Below the pieces are notes generated by a model that made no database searches, had not been told where the DNA came from, and saw nothing but the letters and a program-made list of their open reading frames with translations. Of a DNA stretch of 64,000 nt, positions 51,494-59,496 are shown one piece after another; within the stretch, counting starts at the first letter, position 1; every line of letters starts with the position of its first letter. Source of the stretch: Paraburkholderia hayleyella (GTDB lineage Bacteria > Pseudomonadota > Gammaproteobacteria > Burkholderiales > Burkholderiaceae); assembly GCF_009455685.1 (NCBI RefSeq), contig NZ_QPES01000001.1, positions 3,038,001 to 3,102,000 on the forward strand, read 5' to 3'. A program made the translations under genes and the position numbers.

Positions 51494-52222
51494 TTACGGC
51501 CTGCTGCCCGTCGGAAACGGCCATGCAGCAGCCGGATTCAACGTCGTCTTTACCGTCGATGCAGACACGCCCGAGGTAGCAGGCGCTGCAACTGCAGGCG
51601 CGGCTTTCTTTGCTACGGCCTTCTTTGCAGGTGCTGCAGCCTTTTTCGCCGGTGCGGCTTTCTTTGCCGGAGCAGCCTTCTTTGCCGGAGCCGCTGCTTT
51701 CTTCGCTGGAGCGACAGCCTTCTTCGCTACAGCCTTCTTCGCTGGCGCAGCTTTTTTGGCAACGGCTTTTTTGGCAGCGACTTTCTTGGCAGGCGCTTTT
51801 TTAGCAGCGACTTTCTTGGCTGGCGCAGCTTTTTTGGCAGCGACCTTTTTCACCGCGACTTTTTTCGCTGCAACTTTTTTCACCGCAGCCTTCTTCGCCG
51901 GAGCCGCTTTTTTGGCTGCGACTTTCTTCACGGCGACCTTCTTCACGGCGACTTTCTTTGCAGCAACCTTTTTCACCACGGCTTTCTTCGCCGGAGCCGC
52001 TTTTTTAACTGCGACCTTCTTCACGGCGACTTTCTTCGCCGCTACTTTCTTCGCAGGTACCGCTTTTTTGGCAGCGACTTTTTTCACCGCGACTTTCTTT
52101 GCTGCAACCTTCTTCACGGCGACGTTCTTCGCCGCGACTTTCTTCGCTGGCGCAGCCTTCTTTACAGCAACCTTTTTTACTGCTGCCTTTTTGGCGGCAG
52201 GTTTTTTCTTGGCAAGTGCCAT
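51494..52222 (-). CDS. Histone H1-like lysine/alanine-rich DNA-binding protein
   Basis: About 242 aa made almost wholly of Lys, Ala, Val and Pro in short repeats such as KKVAVKK, KKVAAKK and KKAAPAKK, over about residues 5-215. The unique C-terminus is GVSASTVKTTLNPAAAWPFP. Such proteins resemble the eukaryotic H1 tail and chlamydial HctB and are common in Burkholderiaceae, where they probably coat the nucleoid. The second of two adjacent ATG codons is preferred from the AAGGAG spacing. Repeat number probably varies between strains. It is downstream of nrdB. Confidence 0.9.
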   Translation of the reverse strand: MALAKKKPAAKKAAVKKVAVKKAAPAKKVAAKNVAVKKVAAKKVAVKKVAAKKAVPAKKVAAKKVAVKKVAVKKAAPAKKAVVKKVAAKKVAVKKVAVKKVAAKKAAPAKKAAVKKVAAKKVAVKKVAAKKAAPAKKVAAKKAPAKKVAAKKAVAKKAAPAKKAVAKKAVAPAKKAAAPAKKAAPAKKAAPAKKAAAPAKKAVAKKAAPAVAAPATSGVSASTVKTTLNPAAAWPFPTGSRP

Positions 52223-52225
52223 CAT

Positions 52226-52640
52226 TTGCTCCTTCAGGTTTCAGATGAGAGTCAGTTCAACTACACCCTTCGTCAAAACCCGCTTCTCGCAGACGCCTTC
52301 TCAAGGCGCGTACTACGAAGCGGGCTATTCATCGGCGCACGCAGATACAGCGCGCTTACGCTAATGAATACGGCAAGGCGCACCGTGCAACCAGGCACCG
52401 CGCGCCAAATCCAGCCAGCGCTGCATTGCAGCGCCGACAATCGCTTGATCAAGCCGTCATATCTATCGCGGCTTTTCCAGGGGAAGCTGGCCCATTCGGC
52501 TAAGGGCTCGCAAATGCCTGTCAGGTGGGCGGGCCATCACGGCACCGGGCACGCTTTACATCAGGCGGTCCTGTTTCTCATCTGTATGCCGGTACACACC
52601 GGCATCCCTTTCGGTAACATCAACGGGCACCCCGTCCAGG
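52226..52640 (-). other. 415-bp gap between nrdB and the H1-like gene
   Basis: No gene is recognised. A short perfect hairpin (ATGCCGGT/ACCGGCAT, 52586-52605) follows nrdB by about 35 nt but lacks a U-tract. The remainder should contain the H1-like promoter; no clear -35/-10 pair stands out. Confidence 0.45.
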
Positions 52641-53828
52641 CTATTCCCAGCTCAGGGCACCACCGGTCTGATATTCAATGACGCGCGTTTCGAAGAAGTT
52701 GCGCTCCTTCTTCAGGTCAATCATTTCGCTCATCCACGGAAACGGGTTTTCTTCGTTGGGAAACAGGGGATCGAGGCCGATCTGCTGACAACGGCGATTG
52801 CAAATGAAGCGCAAGTAGCTTTTGAACATCGACGCGTTCAGGCCGAGCACCCCGCGCGGCATCGTATCTTCGGCGTAGCGATATTCGAGATCCACTGCGT
52901 GTTTGAATATTTCACGAATTTCCGCACGGAACTCAGCCGTCCAGAGATGCGGATTTTCCAATTTGATCTGGTTGATCAGGTCGATGCCGAAATTGCAGTG
53001 CATCGATTCGTCACGCAAGATGTACTGGTACTGCTCAGCCGCACCGGTCATCTTGTTCTGGCGGCCCAGCGCCAGGATTTGTGTAAAACCGACGTAGAAG
53101 AACAAGCCTTCCATCACACAGGCGAAGACGATCAGCGATTTAAGCAGCTTCTGGTCTGCATCAAGCGTGCCAGTCTTGAAAGAGGGATCGGTCAGCGTAT
53201 GGATGAACGGAATCAGGAATTCGTCTTTCGCGCGGATTGAGTCAACTTCATGGTAGGCGTTGAAAATCTCGCCTTCATCCAGCCCCAGCGATTCGACAAT
53301 ATATTGATACGCGTGCGTGTGAATAGCTTCTTCGAATGCCTGACGCAGCAGGAACTGGCGGCACTCGGGCGCGGTGATGTGGCGGTAAGTGCCCAGCACA
53401 ATGTTGTTCGCCGCCAGCGAATCAGCCGTCACGAAGAAACCCAGGTTGCGCTTGACGACGCGGCGCTCATCTTCGGTCAGACCGTTCGGGTCTTTCCAGA
53501 GCGCGATGTCGCGGGACATATTGATTTCCTGGGGCATCCAGTGATTGGCGCAGCCCGCCAGATATTTTTCCCACGCCCATTTGTATTTGAATGGCACCAG
53601 CTGATTGACGTCAGTCTGGCCATTGATGATGCGTTTGTCGGCGACGTTGACCCGTGCTTCACTAACCGCAGCCAGCGCATGTGGCGCAACAGCGATATCG
53701 TTCGAAAAAACGTCCTGAGCCGAGGGAGCCTGATGAGCGGGCCGCATTGCTTCAGCGCTGTGCAGCACATCGGCTGGCACTTTGGCTGAAGGTGTTGCCG
53801 CAGTAATCTCGTCATCCCAGTTGAGCAT
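52641..53828 (-). CDS. nrdB: Class Ia ribonucleotide reductase, beta subunit
   Basis: NrdB carries the diiron-tyrosyl radical cofactor that starts ribonucleotide reduction. The ATG at 53828, with GGTGGA upstream, gives 395 aa. Metal-ligand and radical motifs include RQFLLRQAFEEAIHTHAYQY and NIVLGTYRHITAPECRQF, and ILRDESMHCNFGIDLINQI. It follows nrdA after 374 bp, a large gap for an operon, so a separate promoter is possible. Confidence 0.96.
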   Translation of the reverse strand: MLNWDDEITAATPSAKVPADVLHSAEAMRPAHQAPSAQDVFSNDIAVAPHALAAVSEARVNVADKRIINGQTDVNQLVPFKYKWAWEKYLAGCANHWMPQEINMSRDIALWKDPNGLTEDERRVVKRNLGFFVTADSLAANNIVLGTYRHITAPECRQFLLRQAFEEAIHTHAYQYIVESLGLDEGEIFNAYHEVDSIRAKDEFLIPFIHTLTDPSFKTGTLDADQKLLKSLIVFACVMEGLFFYVGFTQILALGRQNKMTGAAEQYQYILRDESMHCNFGIDLINQIKLENPHLWTAEFRAEIREIFKHAVDLEYRYAEDTMPRGVLGLNASMFKSYLRFICNRRCQQIGLDPLFPNEENPFPWMSEMIDLKKERNFFETRVIEYQTGGALSWE

Positions 53829-54202
53829 AAATTCCACCATCAATTTAGAACGGTTTGTACCATCTTTTCACGAGCGTTAAAAGTCTTCGCTAATGAAAGT
53901 TCCTGTTTTCGATTCGCGTTGCGACCTTCATACAACACTTTGTTCAATACATTGTGTATGCGCACTCGCAAGAACTACGAACTGCGCGTGTGACTGAAGG
54001 ATGCTGTTACGCCAAAAGTGTGTAGCGACTGTGTGAGTTTTATACGCTAGCAATCTGTATTGCCAGGCTTGTCCGGATCATCCACGGCGTCCTTCGATGA
54101 CTCCCTGACGTGCACGGCTCAGCAGGTATGTCGTGAAGGCCGGGGCCGCATTGCACGGCCACCGGACCTGGGCGAAGAGTCTGATGACTCCGGCAAACCC
54201 GC
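53829..54202 (-). other. 374-bp spacer between nrdA and nrdB
   Basis: There is no gene. The part near nrdB is AT-rich and contains TATAAA (minus strand) and ACACAATGTATTGAAC, a poor match to an NrdR box. It may hold a promoter for nrdB, but I cannot define one. No strong terminator was seen after nrdA. Confidence 0.4.
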
Positions 54203-57166
54203 TTACTGACAAGCCTCGCATTCGTCGAAACCGGGATCGCCCGGACGCATCATGCACACCGGCCCCTCCGCTTCAGCCGCCGCCTGTATGCCACCCATGC
54301 CACCGCTTCCTGCCATGCCGCCGTGCGCACCAAAGCCACCCGCCGCACCGCCAGAACCTTCGTCGTTACCCGACGGCACGGCATTCAGCGCGCCATGTGC
54401 AACCGTCGATTTCTCCACATGGGTCGCCGCCATCGTGCGGAGATAGTAGGTTGTCTTCAGGCCACGCAACCATGCGAGCTTGTACACCTCATCGAGCTTT
54501 TTACCCGATGCGCCGCCCATATAAATATTGAGCGACTGCGCCTGATCGATCCACTTCTGCCGGCGCGAAGCCGCCTCGACCAGCCAGCGCGGATCGACTT
54601 CGAAAGCCGTCGCGTAAATGGCCCGCAGATCGGCAGGAATACGGTCGATCCGTGACAGCGTGCCATCGAAGTACTTCAGGTCGGCAACCATGACCTCATC
54701 CCACAGGCCACGCGCCTTCAGGTCGCGCACCAGGTAATCGTTCACCACGGTGAATTCGCCCGACAGGTTCGACTTCACGTACAGGTTCTGGAACGTCGGT
54801 TCGATACAGGCCGACACGCCGATGATGTTGGAAATAGTAGCCGTGGGGGCAATCGCCACACAGTTCGAGTTACGCATGCCGTGCATGGCAATCCGCGAGC
54901 GCAGCCCGCTCCAGTCCATCGATTCGCTCGAATCGACTTCGACGTAACCGCCCCGCGCATCGGCCAGCAGCTTCAGCGTGTCTTGCGGCAAGATGCCCCG
55001 ATCCCACAGCGAGCCCCGGTAGCTCGAATAGCGGCCGCGCTCTTCGGCCAGCTCGGTCGAGGCGTAGTACGCGTAGTAGCACACCGCTTCCATCGAACGG
55101 TCGGCAAACTCAACGGCTTCTTGCGAGGCATAGGGCGTGCGCAGCAGATGCAGGCAGTCCTGGAAGCCCATGATGCCCATGCCCACCGGACGATGCTTCA
55201 GGTTCGAATTACGTGCCTTGGCCACGGCGTAGTAATTGATGTCGATCACGTTGTCGAGCATTCGCATCGCTACGCGGATGGTGCGCTTGAGCTTGTCGTG
55301 ATCGAGCGCCAGCGTACCGTCGGCCTGGGTGGCCAGGTGAGCAACCAGATTGACCGAACCGAGGTTGCACACGGCGATTTCGGTGTCGCTGGTGTTCAGC
55401 GTAATTTCAGTGCAAAGATTGGACGAATGGACCACGCCAACATGCTGCTGCGGGCTGCGGATATTGCAAGGGTCTTTAAATGTGATCCATGGATGGCCGG
55501 TTTCGAACAGCATGCCTAGCATCTTGCGCCACAGTTGCGGCGCAGGAATTTTCTTGAACAGCTTGATTTCGCCGCGCGCGGCCTTGTCTTCGTAAGCGGT
55601 ATAAGCGGCTTCGAAATCCGCGCCGAACTTGTCATGCAGGTCTGGGCAGGTAGACGGCGAAAACAGCGTCCAGTCACCGCCTTCCATCACGCGCTTCATG
55701 AAAAGGTCGGGAATCCAGTTCGACGTGTTCATGTCGTGCGTGCGGCGACGGTCATCCCCGGTGTTCTTGCGCAGCTCCAGAAACTCTTCGATATCAAGAT
55801 GCCAGGTTTCCAGATACGCGCACACCGCGCCCTTGCGTTTGCCGCCCTGGTTGACCGCCACGGCCGTGTCGTTGACTACTTTCAGGAACGGCACCACGCC
55901 TTGTGACTTGCCGTTGGTGCCCTTGATATGTGAGCCGAGCGCACGAACCTGGGTCCAGTCGTTGCCTAAGCCGCCGGCGAATTTCGACAGCAAGGCGTTT
56001 TCTTTCAGGGCTTCGTAAATACCGTCGAGGTCATCGGCCACGGTGGTCAGATAGCACGACGACAGTTGCGAGCGGCGCGTGCCTGCATTGAACAGCGTCG
56101 GCGTCGAGCTCATGAAATCGAAGCTGGACAGGACGTTATAAAACTCGATTGCGCGTGCTTCGCGGTCGATCTCACTCAAGGCGAGGCCCATCGCCACACG
56201 CATGAAGAACGCCTGCGGCAACTCGATCCGGGCGCCATCGTGATGCAGGAAATAGCGGTCATACAGTGTTTGCAAGCCGAGGTAGCCGAACTGGAGGTCG
56301 CGGTTCGCGTCAAGCGCCGCGCCCAGACGCTTCAGATCGAACTGCATCAGCTTTTCGTCGAGCAACTCGGCCTGCACGCCGCGCTTGATGAACTGGGGAA
56401 AATATTCCGCGTAGCGCTCGCCCATTTCACCTTGGGTCACTTCTTCTTCGAGAATTTCGCGGCGGATGGTGTGCAACAGGATACGGGCCGTGGCCTGGCT
56501 GTAAGCCGGGTCTTTTTCGATCATCGTGCGCGCCGCGAGAATAGCCGAATCGTAAACCTGACTCATCGGCACGCCATCGTATAAATTTTTCACCGTCTCA
56601 GCGACGATCGGCTCAGCCGAAACTGCATCGCCCAGATTCGCACAAGCGGATTCGATGATGCCGCGCAGCGCGCCCAGATCGAGCGGCCGCGTCACGCCGC
56701 CATCCACGACATTGAGCCCCGGTGCTCCAGCAGTTGCCTCCGGCTCATGACCACGTGCCTGGCTGCGTTTTTCGCGGTACAGCACGTAAGCACGGGCGAC
56801 GTTATGCTCGCCGCCGCGCATCAACGCGAGTTCAACCTGATCCTGAATATCTTCAATATGGAACGTGCCGCCATTCGGGCGGCTGCGCAGCAAGGCACGC
56901 ACGACGCTTTGCGTCAACTGCTCAACCTGTTCGCGCACACGTGCCGATGCCGCGCCCTGACCGCCATTGACTGCGAGAAAGGCCTTGGTCACCGCGATAG
57001 CGATTTTCGACGGCTCGAACAGCACCACACCGCCATTGCGACGGATCACCTTGTAATCAGCGAACGTGACCTGGGAAGCCGAAGACTCGTCTGGCATCTG
57101 CACGCCAGTGGCATGGCCCATGGAGGCACCCTCGTAACGGGTCGTCGCGTTATCGGTTGTTTGCAT
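54203..57166 (-). CDS. nrdA: Class Ia ribonucleotide reductase, alpha subunit
   Basis: NrdA is the catalytic subunit that makes deoxyribonucleotides. The ATG at 57166, with AGGAG 8 nt before, gives 987 aa, longer than the 761-aa E. coli protein because of N-terminal additions. An ATP-cone allosteric domain (VIRRNGGVVLFEPSKIAIAV) lies at about residues 35-130. Catalytic blocks include STPTLFNAGTRRSQLSSCYL and LCTEITLNTSDTEIAVCNLG. The last residues, DECEACQ, carry the redox-shuttle cysteine pair. Confidence 0.96.
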   Translation of the reverse strand: MQTTDNATTRYEGASMGHATGVQMPDESSASQVTFADYKVIRRNGGVVLFEPSKIAIAVTKAFLAVNGGQGAASARVREQVEQLTQSVVRALLRSRPNGGTFHIEDIQDQVELALMRGGEHNVARAYVLYREKRSQARGHEPEATAGAPGLNVVDGGVTRPLDLGALRGIIESACANLGDAVSAEPIVAETVKNLYDGVPMSQVYDSAILAARTMIEKDPAYSQATARILLHTIRREILEEEVTQGEMGERYAEYFPQFIKRGVQAELLDEKLMQFDLKRLGAALDANRDLQFGYLGLQTLYDRYFLHHDGARIELPQAFFMRVAMGLALSEIDREARAIEFYNVLSSFDFMSSTPTLFNAGTRRSQLSSCYLTTVADDLDGIYEALKENALLSKFAGGLGNDWTQVRALGSHIKGTNGKSQGVVPFLKVVNDTAVAVNQGGKRKGAVCAYLETWHLDIEEFLELRKNTGDDRRRTHDMNTSNWIPDLFMKRVMEGGDWTLFSPSTCPDLHDKFGADFEAAYTAYEDKAARGEIKLFKKIPAPQLWRKMLGMLFETGHPWITFKDPCNIRSPQQHVGVVHSSNLCTEITLNTSDTEIAVCNLGSVNLVAHLATQADGTLALDHDKLKRTIRVAMRMLDNVIDINYYAVAKARNSNLKHRPVGMGIMGFQDCLHLLRTPYASQEAVEFADRSMEAVCYYAYYASTELAEERGRYSSYRGSLWDRGILPQDTLKLLADARGGYVEVDSSESMDWSGLRSRIAMHGMRNSNCVAIAPTATISNIIGVSACIEPTFQNLYVKSNLSGEFTVVNDYLVRDLKARGLWDEVMVADLKYFDGTLSRIDRIPADLRAIYATAFEVDPRWLVEAASRRQKWIDQAQSLNIYMGGASGKKLDEVYKLAWLRGLKTTYYLRTMAATHVEKSTVAHGALNAVPSGNDEGSGGAAGGFGAHGGMAGSGGMGGIQAAAEAEGPVCMMRPGDPGFDECEACQ

Positions 57167-57403
57167 GTGCAAAGCTCCTGATTTTTAAAATGTGCGGAAA
57201 AACGGCGAATTAAAACGGGCACCACGTCGCTGCGGACGCGGGCAAACAAGTACAGGAGGAAAACGGTGAGGCCCAATAGCTGGAAACGAGAACGCATGAA
57301 CCGGCGGAGGAGTGCTTCATGCCTGCGCGACCCGTTGCCATGCTGTTTCCTTGATGCTGCGGGTATTGCCCCGCGGAGCTTGTGCGGGTTGCGCTGAAAA
57401 GAT

Positions 57404-57427
57404 AGGCGGCGCTTTCATGCGCCGCCT
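57404..57427 (-). terminator. Hairpin in the nrdA leader, possible attenuator
   Basis: AGGCGGCGC and GCGCCGCCT form a perfect 9-bp stem around a 6-nt loop, followed on the minus strand by ATCTTTTC. It lies just downstream of the promoter and about 240 nt before nrdA, so it would form early in the leader transcript. The U-tract is interrupted; it may attenuate or simply structure the leader. Confidence 0.45.
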
Positions 57428-57432
57428 GATCA

Positions 57433-57448
57433 ACACAACATATAGTGA
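57433..57448 (-). promoter_or_regulatory. NrdR box 1
   Basis: ACACAACATATAGTGA closely fits the NrdR consensus ACACWATATATWGTGT. NrdR is the ATP/dATP-sensing repressor of ribonucleotide reductase genes. The box is paired with a second one 31 bp away. Confidence 0.8.
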
Positions 57449-57463
57449 AAAACTGAACTGACG

Positions 57464-57479
57464 GCACCAAGTATAGTGG
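57464..57479 (-). promoter_or_regulatory. NrdR box 2
   Basis: GCACCAAGTATAGTGG shares CAC-A---TATAGTG with box 1. The 31-bp distance, about three helical turns, is the usual arrangement for NrdR box pairs. It covers the predicted -10 of the nrdA promoter. Confidence 0.75.
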
Positions 57480-57497
57480 AACTCCGCACTATCTCAA
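57470..57497 (-). promoter_or_regulatory. nrdA promoter
   Basis: On the minus strand TTGAGA (57492-57497) and TATACT (57470-57475) are separated by 16 bp. The -10 lies within NrdR box 2, so NrdR binding would block RNA polymerase. Confidence 0.65.
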
Positions 57498-57605
57498 ATT
57501 ATTTTATTTGCCCACCCTGGCTTGACTTTTATTCGCACGGGACGCCATAAGGCCAACGCAAAAACACGCGGCGAGCAACACTTTGATGCAGGTCGAAACG
57601 CTACC

Positions 57606-58211
57606 TTAGCGGGCGGCAAACGGCCCGGGAGCAGAAAGATAGGGGAAGTAGTGGTCTGCGAGTGCGGCATCGCGCTGAAGGCGAACCCATTCGAAATGCG
57701 GCCCCGGATCGGTTTTGCGGCCGGGCGCGATATCCGCATGGCCCGCGATCGCGCTGACCGGATAACGCACCATGAGTGCCTGAACGAGTTTTGCCAGCAC
57801 CTGATACTGCGCTGGCTCGAAAGGCAATGTGTCGCTGCCTTCGAGTTCGATCCCCAGCGAAAAATCGTTACAGCGCTCGCGCCCGAAAAAACTCGACAAG
57901 CCGGCATGCCAGGCGCGCTGGTTGCACGAAACGAATTGCTCCAGCGCGCCGCTACGATGAATCACAAAATGCGCCGACACCCGAACACCCCGCAAGTGGG
58001 CGTCGTAATACGGATGGGCGGAGCAATCGAGGCGATTCTGGAAAAGCTCGGCGATCGCATCGCCGCCAAACGTATCCGGCGGCAGACTGATGTTGTGAAT
58101 GACGATCAGTGTCGGCGCCACACCATCCGGGCGCTCGTCGGCATGAGGTGACGGCAGTCTGCGCGCCGCCGCGCTCCAGCCATCGGGCGCAACGTCGAAA
58201 CCTGTGCTCAT
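57606..58211 (-). CDS. ampD: 1,6-anhydro-N-acetylmuramyl-L-alanine amidase AmpD
   Basis: AmpD splits anhydro-muropeptides during peptidoglycan recycling and so keeps beta-lactamase inducers low. The ATG at 58211 gives 201 aa. Zinc and catalytic motifs are TLIVIHNISLPPDTFGG, VSAHFVIHRSGALEQFVSCN, SLGIELEGSDTLPF and AGHADIAPGRKTDPGPHF. Its ATG overlaps the TGA of the small gene upstream (ATGA). Cytoplasmic. Confidence 0.95.
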   Translation of the reverse strand: MSTGFDVAPDGWSAAARRLPSPHADERPDGVAPTLIVIHNISLPPDTFGGDAIAELFQNRLDCSAHPYYDAHLRGVRVSAHFVIHRSGALEQFVSCNQRAWHAGLSSFFGRERCNDFSLGIELEGSDTLPFEPAQYQVLAKLVQALMVRYPVSAIAGHADIAPGRKTDPGPHFEWVRLQRDAALADHYFPYLSAPGPFAAR

Positions 58212-58497
58212 TGCGCCTCGTGGCTGGCGGGCCGCGCAGCGTAACGTTGCGCGTGATCGGAACAGCAAAATGTGTTCCCTGCCACGACAATCGAATCGCT
58301 CTTTGGCGCATGCACGCCGCACTCGACACAGCGAATCATGGGCTCGGCAAGGCGGGGGAACTCGCCGCCGCAGGCCTGGCACCGTCTGCCGGATGGGGCC
58401 GGGTACGCGACGAGGTACGCTCCTGGGAGCGCCGCAGCGCGCGAGATAACCAGTGCCCGGCGATAAACAGCACAATCAGCAGAAAAATTTGTCGCAT
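58208..58497 (-). pseudogene. Small zinc-ribbon membrane protein gene with a frameshift (PP0621-like)
   Basis: From ATG 58497 the first frame encodes MRQIFLLIVLFIAGHWLSRA and an arginine-rich stretch, then stops early after about 53 codons. The -1 frame continues with LAEPMIRCVECGVHAPKSDS and TFCCSDHAQRYAARPASHEA to a TGA that overlaps the ampD start. Joining the frames gives a ~96-aa protein with an N-terminal membrane helix and a C-terminal metal-ribbon, as in PP0621-type proteins. One base appears missing near the run of five C (five G on the plus strand, around 58358). It could be a genuine mutation or a sequencing error. Confidence 0.7.
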
Positions 58498-58504
58498 GAT
58501 GTGT

Positions 58505-59416
58505 TCAGATCACAGGATGGTGCATGAGCACCTCGAAAACGAAACGGCTGCCGACATACGCGAGCAAAAGCGCGACAAACGACGCCAGCACCCAGCGCAA
58601 GGCCGCACGGCCGCGCCAGCCCGACACCTTGCGCGCGGTCAGCAGTGCTCCGAACATCAGCCACGAGAGCAGTGCGAACACTGTCTTGTGATCCAGCACG
58701 AGCGCTCGTCCAGCCAGTTGTTCGTTAAACAGGATGCCCGAAAGCAGCGTCAGCGTGAGTAGCACGAAGCCCGCGCCAATCAGACGAAACAGCAGTTTTT
58801 CGAGTGTAAGCAAAGGCGGCAGCGTATCGAGCCAGCCCGAAAGCCAGCCATTGCCTGCTGCGCGGCCTTGTAGTTGTAGTGCACCACCGTGCATTGCGTG
58901 TAGCCGGCGTTCTACGAGCAGCATCAAAATAGCATGCAGCGCAGCAATGGCAAAAAGCCCGTAAGCAACATTGGCAATCAAAAAATGCAGCTTGAAAAGC
59001 GGCGCGGCCGAATAAGGCAGCACACGCACGCCACCGAATGCCAGCGGCAACAGCGATGCCACGCACGCAAGCGGCAAAAGCAGCAACTGCAAGCCATCGA
59101 GCGGAAAGAAAAAGCTCTCGATCCAGTAAATGCCAACGCCAAGCCAGAACATCGCCGACAACGCGAACGCGAAACCAAACACCATGGCGTTTTGCGGAAA
59201 GATGGTGACATGCAGCAGCACGCCATGCGTGAGCAGCGCTGCCAGCAGCATGATGCGCCCGGAGACGCCGAGGTCCGGCACGCTGCCGGAGCGGCTTGGG
59301 AGGGACGGCACATGGGCGGGCATCAGTTGCGCACCGTCCTGCCGGTGCGCGTACCAGCCCGATAGTGCAAGACCGCCATACAGAAGCGCCGTGAGGGCAT
59401 ACAGTACAATATCCAT
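58505..59416 (-). CDS. YpjD/CcsA-type cytochrome c assembly family membrane protein
   Basis: The 303-aa protein has about eight hydrophobic segments (ALTALLYGGLALSGWYAH, FLIANVAYGLFAIAALHAIL, LIGAGFVLLTLTLLSGIL, TVFALLSWLMFGALLTARKV). Spacing and His residues fit the CcsA-like YpjD family. YpjD lies next to ffh on the opposite strand in many proteobacteria, as here. Its role is not well established; a haem-handling function is inferred from the family. Confidence 0.88.
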   Translation of the reverse strand: MDIVLYALTALLYGGLALSGWYAHRQDGAQLMPAHVPSLPSRSGSVPDLGVSGRIMLLAALLTHGVLLHVTIFPQNAMVFGFAFALSAMFWLGVGIYWIESFFFPLDGLQLLLLPLACVASLLPLAFGGVRVLPYSAAPLFKLHFLIANVAYGLFAIAALHAILMLLVERRLHAMHGGALQLQGRAAGNGWLSGWLDTLPPLLTLEKLLFRLIGAGFVLLTLTLLSGILFNEQLAGRALVLDHKTVFALLSWLMFGALLTARKVSGWRGRAALRWVLASFVALLLAYVGSRFVFEVLMHHPVI

Positions 59417-59496
59417 ATCCGAAGTTTACACTAGGCCCTGCCCCGCGATGCCCCTGCTTCGCATACAGCACGGGCCGCATTGCCTGACTGCTCCCC

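Larger units (their letters stand above)
57173..57605 (-). promoter_or_regulatory. nrdA upstream region and long leader
   Basis: The gap is 433 bp and contains no gene. It holds the NrdR boxes and promoter (57433-57497) and a leader of roughly 290 nt before nrdA with one strong hairpin. The part from about 57500 to the ampD stop is AT-rich near 57500 and otherwise featureless. Confidence 0.6.

Noticed and set aside
51345..52364. Long plus-strand frames rich in Phe/Ala opposite the H1-like gene
   Set aside because: They are the complement of Lys/Ala repeat codons; the composition follows from the real gene.
53935..53957. ACACAATGTATTGAAC-like sequence upstream of nrdB as an NrdR box
   Set aside because: It misses four consensus positions, including the right half-site, and has no partner box at 31 bp.
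58340..58375. Programmed -1 frameshift in the small gene before ampD
   Set aside because: No heptamer of X XXY YYZ form and no clear downstream stimulatory hairpin; an indel in the C-run is simpler.
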